A stretch of DNA of 64,000 bases from Enterococcus dispar ATCC 51266 (GTDB taxonomy: Bacteria; Bacillota; Bacilli; Lactobacillales; Enterococcaceae): assembly GCF_000406945.1 (NCBI RefSeq), contig NZ_KE136354.1:551707-615706 (forward strand). Direction: 5' to 3'. This document shows, in pieces, positions 30,487-39,686 of this stretch. The first letter of the stretch is position 1, and each line of letters starts with the position of its first letter. The notes under the pieces were generated by a model that worked only from the letters and a program-made list of their open reading frames with translations, had not been told where the DNA came from and searched no databases. The position numbers and the translations under genes are program-made.

Positions 30487-31598
30487 GAACAGATTTTATC
30501 AGACGCTTTGAAGCTTATTGCCCTTTATGGCTCGCAGAAGAAGGGGATCCGGTTGGTCTACATATCGGTACACTGGACAAACCAATCAAACGGGTTATGA
30601 TGACGTTAGATGTACGTCCGGAAGTAGTCAAAGAAGCTATTGAAAAGAAAATTAATTTAATTGTGGCGAAACATCCGCCTATTTTTCGACCGATTAAACG
30701 CTTAACTGAAACAGATCCTCAAACTAAAATGTATTTGGATTTGGTTAAACACGATATTGCAGTGTATGCTGCTCATACAAATATGGACATTATTGCCGAT
30801 GGGTTAAATGATTGGTTTTGCGAAATGTTAGGTATTAAAGTTGAAGATTTTATGACGCAAACCCATCAAGTAAGTTTTAAAAAATTAATTGTTTATGTAC
30901 CAGTTGAAGCTGCAGCCAGCATGCGAGAAGCACTGGGAAAAGCTGGGGCCGGCCAGCAAGGCAATTATCAATTTACCAGTTTTCAAACGGTTGGTATGGG
31001 CCGCTTTACTCCGGTGGCAAATGCGAATCCAACTATTGGACGCATTGGTCAGGCCCAAAGCGTTCAAGAAGCTAAAATAGAAGTGTTGTTACCCGAAACG
31101 ATTGAAGCAGAAGTTTTAACCGCAATGCATGCCGCACATCCTTATGACGAACCTGCTTTTGATTTGTTCACTTTAGACAATGAACCTATCACCTATGGTA
31201 TTGGGCGCGTGGGGTATTTACCTCAGCCGATGACAATTGAAGATTTTACTGCTAAAGTAAAAAAAGTTTTCGAATTGGATGGCTTACGCTTAGTGGAACC
31301 AATGGAAAATGCCAAAAAAATGGTGCAGAAAGTCGCCATTTGTGGTGGATCTGGCGGAAATTTTTATCCAGATGCCGTTAAAAAAAATGTTGACGTGTAT
31401 ATAACCGGGGACGTTTATTATCATACGGCTCACGATATGCAGGCAAATGGATTGACGGTAATTGATCCAGGGCATAACATAGAACGTGTCTGTATTCCCC
31501 GCTTTATTGAAAAAATGAATGAGTGGAAAAAAGAGGAAAATTGGGAAGTAGAATTTATTCCTTCTACGACGAATACAAATCCTTTTCAATATCGTTAA
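30480..31598 (+). CDS. Nif3-like dinuclear metal-centre protein (YqfO type)
   Basis: A 372-residue NIF3/GTP-cyclohydrolase-I-like type 2 protein forming a toroidal hexamer with a dimetal site; its true reaction is unsettled. Metal-ligand regions are visible: AKHPPIFRP near residue 60, AAHTNMD near residue 98, and the C-terminal ITGDVYYHTAHDMQ and DPGHNIER. An inserted PII-like middle domain (residues about 130-230) is present as in the longer Gram-positive members. TTG start 7 bases after GAGGAGG, overlapping trmK. Confidence 0.93.
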   Translation: MLGTDFIRRFEAYCPLWLAEEGDPVGLHIGTLDKPIKRVMMTLDVRPEVVKEAIEKKINLIVAKHPPIFRPIKRLTETDPQTKMYLDLVKHDIAVYAAHTNMDIIADGLNDWFCEMLGIKVEDFMTQTHQVSFKKLIVYVPVEAAASMREALGKAGAGQQGNYQFTSFQTVGMGRFTPVANANPTIGRIGQAQSVQEAKIEVLLPETIEAEVLTAMHAAHPYDEPAFDLFTLDNEPITYGIGRVGYLPQPMTIEDFTAKVKKVFELDGLRLVEPMENAKKMVQKVAICGGSGGNFYPDAVKKNVDVYITGDVYYHTAHDMQANGLTVIDPGHNIERVCIPRFIEKMNEWKKEENWEVEFIPSTTNTNPFQYR

Positions 31599-31636
31599 AA
31601 TAAAATTGTGAATACCAATATTTGGGAGGAATTATC

Positions 31637-32872
31637 ATGTACGAAAACTTATTACCGCGTTTTTTACGCTATGTTAAAACGGAAACGCGCTCAGATGCAA
31701 CCAGCAAGACAACACCTTCGACAAAAACACAAGTGGCTTTTGCCCATGTGTTAAAAAAAGAATTAGAAGATTTAGGCTTAGCTGATGTCATTTACAATGA
31801 AACAAATGGTTATGTGATTGCGACATTACCAAGTAATACCGATAAACCAGTTAAAACAATTGGCTTTATCGCTCATATGGATACGGCTGATTTCAACGCA
31901 GAAAATGTCAATCCACAAGTTATTGAAAATTATGATGGCGAATCGACAATTAATTTGGACAAAGATGGCAAATATACACTTAATAGCAATGATTTTCCAA
32001 ATTTGAAAAATTATGCCGGTCAAACATTAATTACAACCGATGGTACGACTCTTTTAGGAGCTGACGATAAAGCCGGAATTGCGGAAATCATGACAGCTTT
32101 AGAAATCTTAATTAAAAATCCTGAAATTAAACACGGCACAATTAAAGTTGGCTTTGGTCCAGATGAAGAAATTGGGGTTGGGGCAGATAAATTTGACGTT
32201 GCGCAATTTGGTGCTGACTTTGCTTATACAATGGATGGTGGCCCGGTAGGCGAATTGCAATACGAAACCTTTAATGCCGCAGCAGCAGAAATTACAATTC
32301 ATGGAAAAAATGTGCATCCGGGTACTGCCAAAGATACAATGATTAATGCGTTGCGCTTAGCCATTGAATTTAACAATCAATTACCACAAAATGAAATTCC
32401 AGAAAAAACAGCCGGATATGAAGGTTTCTTTCATTTGATGGCATTAAATGGCAACGAAGAAGAAGCCAAAATAAGCTATATTATTCGCGACCATGATCGG
32501 GATAAATTTGAAGCTAGAAAAGCCTTAATCACAGCGATTGCGGATAAAATGAACAGTCAATTTGATGAAAAACGGATTGATGTCAATATGTATGATCAGT
32601 ATTATAATATGAAAGAAATTATTGAAAAAGACTTAAACATCGTTGAAATTGCCAAAAATGCGATGTTAGCCTTAGATATTAAGCCAATTATTGAACCGGT
32701 TCGTGGTGGTACTGACGGCTCTAAGATTTCACAATTAGGGACGCCAACACCTAATATTTTTGCCGGTGGTGAAAATATGCACGGTCGTTTTGAATTTGTT
32801 TCCTTACAAGCAATGGAAAAAGCAACTGATGTTATTGTGAAAATTGCGGAATTAAATGTGGCAAACGCATAA
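31637..32872 (+). CDS. pepT: Peptidase T (tripeptide aminopeptidase)
   Basis: PepT is a cytoplasmic M20 metallopeptidase that removes the N-terminal residue from tripeptides. The 411 residues include metal-ligand motifs [27 protein letters not shown] and a late MHGRFEFV; the lid domain lies in the middle. The ATG at 31637 is 6 bases after GGGAGGA; the frame opens a little further upstream in the ribosome binding site. Fits growth on peptides. Confidence 0.96.
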   Translation: MYENLLPRFLRYVKTETRSDATSKTTPSTKTQVAFAHVLKKELEDLGLADVIYNETNGYVIATLPSNTDKPVKTIGFIAHMDTADFNAENVNPQVIENYDGESTINLDKDGKYTLNSNDFPNLKNYAGQTLITTDGTTLLGADDKAGIAEIMTALEILIKNPEIKHGTIKVGFGPDEEIGVGADKFDVAQFGADFAYTMDGGPVGELQYETFNAAAAEITIHGKNVHPGTAKDTMINALRLAIEFNNQLPQNEIPEKTAGYEGFFHLMALNGNEEEAKISYIIRDHDRDKFEARKALITAIADKMNSQFDEKRIDVNMYDQYYNMKEIIEKDLNIVEIAKNAMLALDIKPIIEPVRGGTDGSKISQLGTPTPNIFAGGENMHGRFEFVSLQAMEKATDVIVKIAELNVANA

Positions 32873-32897
32873 TTTATTCAAAATTTTCAAATATACT

Positions 32898-32906
32898 TGT
32901 TATAAT
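32898..32906 (+). promoter_or_regulatory. Promoter element before the DUF1294 gene
   Basis: TGTTATAAT extended -10, placed directly in front of the hairpin at 32908. Confidence 0.5.
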
Positions 32907-32907
32907 G

Positions 32908-32949
32908 AAGCGAGAGACCTACGCTTGGCGTAAGTGATCTCGCTTTTGT
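32908..32949 (+). terminator. Hairpin between pepT and the DUF1294 gene
   Basis: AAGCGAGA pairs with TCTCGCTT around an inner TACGC/GCGTA hairpin, then TTTTGTTT. It can end pepT transcripts, and a transcript from the -10 at 32901 would begin within the first arm. Confidence 0.65.
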
Positions 32950-32992
32950 TTATCGTAAGAGAATCGTTTACCTATATAAAGGAGTTTTGTCA

Positions 32993-33259
32993 TTGTTTAG
33001 TGAAAATCCATTGTGGTTTTATTTGGTCTTAGTAAATCTCTATGTCTTTTTCTTGATGTATTATGATAAGCGTCAAGCGGTAAAAAAAGGGCAGCGGATT
33101 TCAGAAAAGAATCTCTTGTTTATGGGAATTGTCGGCGGTGGATTTGGTGGTTTATTAGCGCAAAGATTGTTTCATCATAAAACCCGTAAGAAAAAATTTT
33201 ATCTCTGTTTTTTAATTGGGGTTGCGGTTGATCTGTTACTAATTATTTACTATCACTAG
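32993..33259 (+). CDS. DUF1294 membrane protein
   Basis: A small membrane protein of 88 residues with two to three hydrophobic segments and the DUF1294 signature YDKRQA followed by GGGFGGLLAQRLFHHKTRK. Function unknown. Of two TTG codons (32987 and 32993) the second is better spaced, 8 bases from AAAGGAG (32978-32984). It lies 18 bases before the flippase-like gene. Confidence 0.8.
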   Translation: MFSENPLWFYLVLVNLYVFFLMYYDKRQAVKKGQRISEKNLLFMGIVGGGFGGLLAQRLFHHKTRKKKFYLCFLIGVAVDLLLIIYYH

Positions 33260-33277
33260 TAGTCTAAAGGAGTTTTT

Positions 33278-34300
33278 ATGAAAATTAGTTCAAAAACAAA
33301 GTTACTCTTAAATATTTTACTATTAGTTGTAATTTTAGGTATTATGTTTTATTTACTCCAAAATTCATTTGGGGAAATTTTAGCCGAACTAAAAAGTACT
33401 TCCATTTATGCCTTAATCACTGTTTTTGTTTGTGGGACCCTTTATTTAATAGTAGAAGGGCTAAATATCAAAACGTTGGCAGAACCCTTTACCCATGATT
33501 TTAAAGCACAAGATGGTTTTTTTGCAGTTTGTTACTATACTTTTTATCGGGTTGTTACTTTTGGTGCGGGAACGTTGATTTCTGAGGTGAATTATTATCG
33601 TCGTAAAGGCTTGCGCCTTTCAGATGGCGTCGGGGTGACAGCATTGCATATGGTGATGTATAAATTGGCACTTCTTTTTTACGCTTTATTGGGTCTAATT
33701 ATCCAGTTTTCTTTGTTTTATGACAAAGCACCAAATATGATTCCTCTTATTTTAGCGGGTATGGTCGTAACTTTTTTAATTATTGCGGTCTTGTTATTAC
33801 TTTCGTTAAGCTTAAATTTGCAAGTTTTTTTCGTCAAGGTAACCAACAAACTTTTTAAGTCACAACGATTGCGAAACATAGTAGATAAAGTAAATTTACA
33901 AGTTTATTCACTACGAATTGCAGTAAACGGCATTTTAAAAGAACGTCCGCGAATCTTTAAAATCTTTTTGTTGAATTTAGCAAAAATGGCCATTTGGTAT
34001 GTGCTACCTTATTTTGTGCTGGTAGAAAACCATCCATCTTTAGACTTTCTTTTGGTCTTTTCGTTAATAAGTTTTACAGTTATTTTAGCAGGCGTTATTC
34101 CCACACCTGCAGGAATCGGTTCATTTGAATTTGTCTATTTATTATTGTTTAAACCTTTAGTTGGAACTGTCGATTCCGTATCCTCGATGTTGCTGTATCG
34201 GTTTGCTACCTATCTGTGGCCATTTCTTTTGGGCTTTATATATGTTTTATGGGATAAAAGAAAAACGATTAAAGGTGAGCTTAAAGAATTGAAAGATTGA
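33278..34300 (+). CDS. Lysylphosphatidylglycerol synthase TM-region/flippase-like protein (UPF0104)
   Basis: A 340-residue polytopic protein with about eight membrane segments, resembling the flippase domain of MprF and YbhN-type proteins without the aminoacyl transferase part. The conserved late motif TPAGIGSFEFVY is present. It may move a lipid or polyprenyl-linked substrate across the membrane, but the substrate is unknown. ATG follows AAAGGAG. Probably cotranscribed with the DUF1294 gene and ended by a strong terminator. Confidence 0.87.
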   Translation: MKISSKTKLLLNILLLVVILGIMFYLLQNSFGEILAELKSTSIYALITVFVCGTLYLIVEGLNIKTLAEPFTHDFKAQDGFFAVCYYTFYRVVTFGAGTLISEVNYYRRKGLRLSDGVGVTALHMVMYKLALLFYALLGLIIQFSLFYDKAPNMIPLILAGMVVTFLIIAVLLLLSLSLNLQVFFVKVTNKLFKSQRLRNIVDKVNLQVYSLRIAVNGILKERPRIFKIFLLNLAKMAIWYVLPYFVLVENHPSLDFLLVFSLISFTVILAGVIPTPAGIGSFEFVYLLLFKPLVGTVDSVSSMLLYRFATYLWPFLLGFIYVLWDKRKTIKGELKELKD

Positions 34301-34337
34301 AATTCAAATAAAAATAATGAAAGTTCGATTTTCAGTA

Positions 34338-34363
34338 GAGTGGCGCGAGCCGCTCTTTTTTTA
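34338..34363 (+). terminator. Terminator after the flippase-like gene
   Basis: AGAGTGGC pairs with GCCGCTCT around a GCGA tetraloop, then seven T. Confidence 0.93.
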
Positions 34364-34373
34364 TAGGTAAAGG
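34359..34373 (+). repeat. Intergenic repeat copy 1 (terminator tail)
   Basis: TTTTTATAGGTAAAG occurs here, at 39468 and at 42956, each time running out of the T-tract of a terminator. First copy. Confidence 0.6.
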
Positions 34374-34840
34374 AATTATAAGAATTTACATAAAATAAAT
34401 AGCAAAATAGCTGACTTGCTTATTTTAAAAGAGATATAAGAATTAATCTTCACAATCTATAAGATGAAATAAATAAAATCTGGAGGCCATAATTTACATA
34501 GGAATAATATTTTTTACTCATAATTATCTGTTAAAGTATTTCTATTTAATCATTTATTTGTCTTTGATGAGAAAAATATGAGGGTGTAAAAATATAAATG
34601 ATTCTGCTGAAAATCTTTTTTGTTTAAAGTGAAAAGTACGATAACAATGTAAGAAAGCAGTTTTTAGACGTTTTTCTCAGTCAACTTTAACAGAAATATT
34701 TTGCCTTTTTAGCGAGAATGATTGCTTCAATTAATTTTATAAATAAGAGATCGATAAGAATATGCTAATAGCAAGGGAAAAGAGCCAATAAATAACACTC
34801 ATTTGTTGTTCTTCTTGTAGCAGGAGCAATTTGTAACTTT
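34374..34840. other. Long AT-rich gap before the pilin genes
   Basis: Part of a 619-base region without a gene. Very AT-rich with no open frame, ribosome binding site or clear RNA structure recognised. It may hold upstream control sites for the pilin operon or be the scar of lost genes. Confidence 0.4.
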
Positions 34841-34869
34841 TTGAACAAAAAAAATAAGGTTGTTACAAT
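34841..34869 (+). promoter_or_regulatory. Promoter of the pilin-type operon
   Basis: TTGAAC, 17-base spacer, TACAAT preceded by TGT; start point near 34876, then AAGGGGGGAG before the ATG. Confidence 0.75.
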
Positions 34870-34919
34870 TGGAGTATGGAATAGAGCGTGTCAGTTTCTA
34901 AAAAGGGGGGAGAATAAAG

Positions 34920-37900
34920 ATGAAGAAGAAGTATAAAATATTGGCTGTCTTTGCTATTTTAGCTATTTTACTACCACTTTTTGAAGGAGTGTTTTCCATT
35001 TCATCAATTTGGCGGACGTCAGCCAATGAACCAGTTGCCGAAAATATTATTAGTGAAGACTTCTTGCAAGTTTCACAATCTCACAAAGTAACCGAAGAAG
35101 ACGTGGTTTGGAATATCCAATATGAAATCAATGTGGAAGATACAAGTAACGATAAAGGAACTACGATAGAAAAAGCTGGAAAGTTAAAATTTATGTTGCC
35201 AGCTACACTTAAGCCTAATTTACCCGAAAATAAATTTGTCAAAGAGAACAACTGGTATATTTTAAAAGATTTTGAAAAACAAACGAAGGGTGAAATAGAA
35301 GTTACAGCGAAAAAAGATACGAAATTTACGATGCAATTTCAATTTGATGAGCAAATGCTTACGCCAGTTGAAGTAGCAAGTACAAATGAAGTAGATGAGT
35401 CTGAAGAAAAAGCTAGTGTTTCAGACACTCAAATAGTCGAAACAATTAATGAAAATATTTTAGGTGCAAATAATGAACCCGTTCAATATGAATTTGATTA
35501 TAGTAAGTACGATACAAATGTAAATGAAGAAAACGAGAATGATGATAAAGATACCACTATTCAAAAAGAGAACCAAAACACAGTTGAAATAAAAGAGGCT
35601 GATAAAGCTGATAATAACACTAAAAATGATCAGCCAAAGACTATTAAAAAGGCAGCCATCTTAAATGAAGAAGATCCATTTGAAAAATTTGGTGTAGAAA
35701 CAAGAAAAAGTGCGCAACTTTCTACAACTGAAAATGCTTGGAATGATCGTTTGTATGATATTTTACTAGAAGTTTCTTCAACAAGTGTTCCAGGAGAGTT
35801 ATCAGGTGATTTAATTATTTACCTTGACGCGAGTAGTTCTCAAAATGGAGGGGATGATCGTCGTGAGCAAGTTTTTAAACAATTAGAAGTAATTTACAAT
35901 GAAATAAAGGGGCAAGGAAATTTTAGAGTGGCGGTTGTTCCTTGCATCCAAGTGCAAGGTTGGCCAGCCAGTAATTCGGATCTTTACAATTATATGCAAT
36001 ATTATACTTTAGACGAATTGTTTGGAACTAGAGAAGATGGAACTACTTTAGCAAAAGAAATACGTGAATGCTATAACAAAAATACCGGTAATAATTCGCT
36101 ATACCCTGTTATGGAGATAATTAGTGGCGCAGATAAGTATCCAAATACAAAAACAATCAATCTTATTAGTAACCCTCCTGATGGAAAACTACCGTTAGGA
36201 TTAGTAATTGGTGGGAACAATTTAAATGATCAAAATGATGCTTCTAATAAAATTGTACCAAAGAAAAAGACGATGCATAGTGATATGATAATAGCACTCA
36301 CGGATAATGATAAAAGCATTCACGATAATAGTATGAGTAACTACAAGGCAATCGTTGAAAAGCCAGAATATTTTTTCAACAAAAAAAAGGGTAGCGATGC
36401 AGGAAAAATCATTCAAGAAGCCTTTGAAAAAATTCGTGAAATGATGAAAATTGAGTCTTTAAAGGTCGTGGATACAATACCTGATTACTTTGAAATCGTT
36501 TCTCCAACGGGTAAAGAAGAAGGTATCACGGTTGAGAAGAACACCGTTACCTTTGATAGTCAGACAATGACAAAAAATGAAAATACCGGACGTTACGAAT
36601 GGAGTCAAACAATTCAGGTTAAAGCAAAAGATGATTTTATTGGCGGAAATGTAGTCGCTACAAATGAAGGATCGGCACAAGTTTTTGTTGATGGAAGCAA
36701 TAAAGGAAAAAACTTCGATATTTATGGTGATGTAAAATATGACAATCTTACAACTCCTTACGTGAATGTCAAAGTTCCCAATGGTGAGATTGAAACGAGT
36801 CAGACAATTTTATTAGGAGAAACAGGACTTTCTGAGGAAGAAATTAAAGAAAATTGGCAGAAAGACGTTTACGATTATTATCGTAACGAAGACGGCAGTT
36901 TTAAATATGGTGCGCAGCCGACTATAAAATTTGATAAAGCGCTTGATCCTAAGTATGCCCAATTGCCAACGAAGGCAAAAGAAGCTGAGTATAAAACTAC
37001 AGGTGAATTAATTCCAAATAAATTTGAAGCAAAAGATGATGCTTTAGAATATGTCAATAAATATGGGACAGTGGCAGGAAATAATGTACCCACAACAGTA
37101 GAACACAAAGGAGAAATTAGTGCCAAGCATAAACTAACTGTTTTAGATACAACACTTGAAATTGAAAAGCAGTTAAATGGCAAAACTGGTTTGCCAGAAT
37201 GGTTTGAAGCTAATTTTAAAATTGCTTTAGCGCCAGAAAAAACAGGGTATTTTAGCACTGAAAATGAAAATTTTAATGTTGATGAGAAAAAAACAACTGG
37301 GACATTTACAGGGTTGGGTTTAGGCGAATATACAATTACTGAAACACTTAGTAATGAAGAAACGGCTAATCGAGTGAAGCAACCTGCACCTTTAAGCCTG
37401 ATCATTACAAAAGGAGGCACTTCAGAAAAACCAAAATTTGTTTTAAAAATTAAGGATACAACTGTAGTGGATAATAAATATATTGTCAACAATCTATTAA
37501 AAGATATTACCTTAAATATTCATAAGGTGGATGGCAATACGAAACATAACTTAGAAGGTGTAAGCTTTGGACTATATGAACTAGATGGTAGTATACCATC
37601 TACTACCAATCTTTTTGGAGAAGAAAATGTAACCCTTGCAGAAGGAATATTGACTCTGCCAACAGATGTCTACCTACAACCAGGTAAAAGTTATCAGTTA
37701 AAAGAGATTCAAGGATTAGAAGAATATATTCCCCATAAATTAACTTATACACTGACTGTGGATGAATTAGGTACTATTACAGTTTCGGCCGATGGTACAG
37801 TATTCGAAGAGGTGGAAATATCTTATCCAATCGATAAAGAAATGATTGAACTTTCTGTTACTGTGAAAAATTATCAAAAAGGTGCATTGCCGGCAACCGG

Positions 37901-38006
37901 TGGTGAAGGAATAAAACGCTTTATAACAATCTCATTCGTTATGTTGGTTCTTGTTGGAGGATTAGGCGCCTTTTATGTTTATCGAAATAAGAAAGGGGGC
38001 GCTTAA
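34920..38006 (+). CDS. Ebp-like pilus tip adhesin with vWA domain, LPXTG-anchored
   Basis: A 1028-residue secreted surface protein. It has a signal peptide (residues about 1-35), an acidic low-complexity stretch (about 150-240), a von Willebrand factor A domain with the MIDAS motif DASSS at 303-307, a long middle part, a Cna-B/SpaA type domain near the end (LNIHKVD giving the isopeptide Lys and SYQLKEIQ the Glu), and an LPATG sorting signal at 990-994 with hydrophobic helix and basic tail. The layout is that of EbpA-type pilus tip adhesins of enterococci. The next pilin gene begins one base after its stop. No pilin sortase follows, which is unusual. Confidence 0.85.
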   Translation: MKKKYKILAVFAILAILLPLFEGVFSISSIWRTSANEPVAENIISEDFLQVSQSHKVTEEDVVWNIQYEINVEDTSNDKGTTIEKAGKLKFMLPATLKPNLPENKFVKENNWYILKDFEKQTKGEIEVTAKKDTKFTMQFQFDEQMLTPVEVASTNEVDESEEKASVSDTQIVETINENILGANNEPVQYEFDYSKYDTNVNEENENDDKDTTIQKENQNTVEIKEADKADNNTKNDQPKTIKKAAILNEEDPFEKFGVETRKSAQLSTTENAWNDRLYDILLEVSSTSVPGELSGDLIIYLDASSSQNGGDDRREQVFKQLEVIYNEIKGQGNFRVAVVPCIQVQGWPASNSDLYNYMQYYTLDELFGTREDGTTLAKEIRECYNKNTGNNSLYPVMEIISGADKYPNTKTINLISNPPDGKLPLGLVIGGNNLNDQNDASNKIVPKKKTMHSDMIIALTDNDKSIHDNSMSNYKAIVEKPEYFFNKKKGSDAGKIIQEAFEKIREMMKIESLKVVDTIPDYFEIVSPTGKEEGITVEKNTVTFDSQTMTKNENTGRYEWSQTIQVKAKDDFIGGNVVATNEGSAQVFVDGSNKGKNFDIYGDVKYDNLTTPYVNVKVPNGEIETSQTILLGETGLSEEEIKENWQKDVYDYYRNEDGSFKYGAQPTIKFDKALDPKYAQLPTKAKEAEYKTTGELIPNKFEAKDDALEYVNKYGTVAGNNVPTTVEHKGEISAKHKLTVLDTTLEIEKQLNGKTGLPEWFEANFKIALAPEKTGYFSTENENFNVDEKKTTGTFTGLGLGEYTITETLSNEETANRVKQPAPLSLIITKGGTSEKPKFVLKIKDTTVVDNKYIVNNLLKDITLNIHKVDGNTKHNLEGVSFGLYELDGSIPSTTNLFGEENVTLAEGILTLPTDVYLQPGKSYQLKEIQGLEEYIPHKLTYTLTVDELGTITVSADGTVFEEVEISYPIDKEMIELSVTVKNYQKGALPATGGEGIKRFITISFVMLVLVGGLGAFYVYRNKKGGA

Positions 38007-38007
38007 G

Positions 38008-39429
38008 ATGAAAAAATTTATCACAAGCATACTTGCACTATTGATGCTGTTACCATTATTAATGGCACTGAATATTGGAGAAGAAAAAGTCGTAGAGGCC
38101 GCCGATAATCCTGATGAAGTGACGATTTATCTACACAAACGAATTTTCCGTGATTTACGTTGGAAAGATAATAAAGAATTAGAAGATTGGGAGTATCAAA
38201 ATGATGGTTTGCAGATTGTCGGAGAACAGTTAACGGAACAAGATAATATTTTGTTAGAAAATTCTTTACCTCTAAATGGTGCAATGTTTGATGTTTATGA
38301 TGCCACTCCTTGGTACAAAGATGTACAAGAAAAAGGCCAGCTACCAAACGGTACAAAAGTTACATCAACAAAAGATTTTGTGGATTATATCGCAACATTA
38401 GCTCGAAAAGAAGCCATCAAAATGGCGAATGAATCAAAATTAACCAAAGTATATGATCAGGCGACTGTTTCGAAAAAAACTGAAATGCCAGACGGACGGA
38501 CTTTGGAAGGCATCGCCACTTTTCCTGGTTTGGCAGTCAAAGATGGCAACCAAGAAAAAGCTTATTTGATTCTTGAAACGGGTATAACTGAGAAAAAAAA
38601 TTTAAATGTGGATATGGAGAAATTAGGGCGACCTATTTTAGTCACTTTGCCGGTAATTGTGAATGGTGAAAATTTATCCCAGATTCACCTTTACCCTAAA
38701 AATGTTGGCTATGTCCGTGATCCGTATTTCTTCAAGTTTGGTAAAGAAGCCGATGGTAGTGATTTAGGACCGGTTGCAGGTGCAAAATTTGCCATTTATC
38801 GTATCGAAAATGGTAAAAAACTGTATTTGGATATGAGTGATGTCAATGATCTTAAAAATAAATGGGTAGAGTCAGAAGATCCGCTATATGACGATCGGGT
38901 AAATATCTTTGAATCAGATAAAGACGGTTTGGTTAATACGGGCGCACGTTTCTTACCATCGGGAACATTTTATTTTGAAGAGTTGGAAAGTGCACCGGGA
39001 TTTGTGATTGGTAACGATGAAAAACGAATTAAAATTGAGGTGCCAGAGTCTTGGTATGATGAAGACGGAAAGTATTTACCAGTTTTAATTGATGGACAAC
39101 CAATGCTAGAAAATCCCGATGGAGAAGTACCGCAAAAAGCAATGGAAGAAAAGACTCCTCGTGTATATAATACACGAGAAACCACAACAAATTCTTCTAC
39201 CACGCCACCAACAGAAGAAGGGACTGTTACACCGACGCCTCAAACACCAAGTACCCGTGGTCGTTTACCTCAAACACTTGGTCAATTGATCGATACAGTG
39301 GCGACAACAGCACGACGTATGTTGCCAAAAACAAATGAAGGAAAAGCAGCATTTTCTTTATTAGGCATTATTGTAGCTGGTGGAGCAGTCTTCTTATGGA
39401 AGAAAAAAAATGATGAAGACGATAAATAG
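38008..39429 (+). CDS. Pilin-type surface protein with LPKTN sorting signal
   Basis: A 473-residue secreted protein, probably the minor or basal pilin partner of the gene before it. It has a signal peptide ending near VEAAD, an N-terminal pilin-like domain (VTIYLHKRIF; GAMFDVYDATPW), a second SpaA-like domain (FFKFGKEADGS; FYFEELESAPGF) with candidate isopeptide Lys and Glu, a Thr/Pro-rich stalk, and a C-terminal anchor starting LPKTN at about 439-443, an atypical last residue in place of Gly. A second LPQT sits about 22 residues before it. ATG after AAAGGGGG. Sortase substrate preference is inference. Confidence 0.8.
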   Translation: MKKFITSILALLMLLPLLMALNIGEEKVVEAADNPDEVTIYLHKRIFRDLRWKDNKELEDWEYQNDGLQIVGEQLTEQDNILLENSLPLNGAMFDVYDATPWYKDVQEKGQLPNGTKVTSTKDFVDYIATLARKEAIKMANESKLTKVYDQATVSKKTEMPDGRTLEGIATFPGLAVKDGNQEKAYLILETGITEKKNLNVDMEKLGRPILVTLPVIVNGENLSQIHLYPKNVGYVRDPYFFKFGKEADGSDLGPVAGAKFAIYRIENGKKLYLDMSDVNDLKNKWVESEDPLYDDRVNIFESDKDGLVNTGARFLPSGTFYFEELESAPGFVIGNDEKRIKIEVPESWYDEDGKYLPVLIDGQPMLENPDGEVPQKAMEEKTPRVYNTRETTTNSSTTPPTEEGTVTPTPQTPSTRGRLPQTLGQLIDTVATTARRMLPKTNEGKAAFSLLGIIVAGGAVFLWKKKNDEDDK

Positions 39430-39440
39430 TATTTTGTATC

Positions 39441-39473
39441 AAAAGTCGGAGAAATTTTTCTCCGGCTTTTTTA
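39441..39473 (+). terminator. Terminator after the pilin-type operon
   Basis: AAAAGTCGGAGAA pairs with TTCTCCGGCTTTT, then T-run. Confidence 0.93.
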
Positions 39474-39592
39474 TAGGTAAAGGAATCCTATCTTTTCACA
39501 AGAAATAAGGCTGAGATACTAAGGTCATTGGGGTCTAGTTTGACAAACGAATTCTAGATGGTAATAAACTAAAATTTCAAGAAATTTGAGAG
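39468..39592 (+). repeat. Intergenic repeat copy 2
   Basis: Begins with the TTTTTATAGGTAAAG element (39468-39482). A second block at 39562-39592 is nearly identical to 43061-43092 and contains the inverted repeat AAATTTCAAGAAATTT. Confidence 0.6.
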
Positions 39593-39658
39593 CGAAACGA
39601 GTCATTTTAGCTTTCCTTCCGTTATTAAAAATTTTGACATTCCTTCCCTTTTTTTCGT

Positions 39659-39667
39659 TGTTATAAT
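39659..39667 (+). promoter_or_regulatory. Putative promoter of the 39.7 kb gene
   Basis: TGTTATAAT extended -10; a perfect TTGACA at 39634 is 22 bases upstream, longer than the usual spacing. Confidence 0.5.
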
Positions 39668-39686
39668 AAGAAGAGAGGAGAATAAT

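Noticed and set aside
36878-37492. Minus-strand open frame of 204 codons opposite the pilus tip gene
   Set aside because: Antisense to a well supported gene, no start signal, Ser/Val-rich shadow composition.
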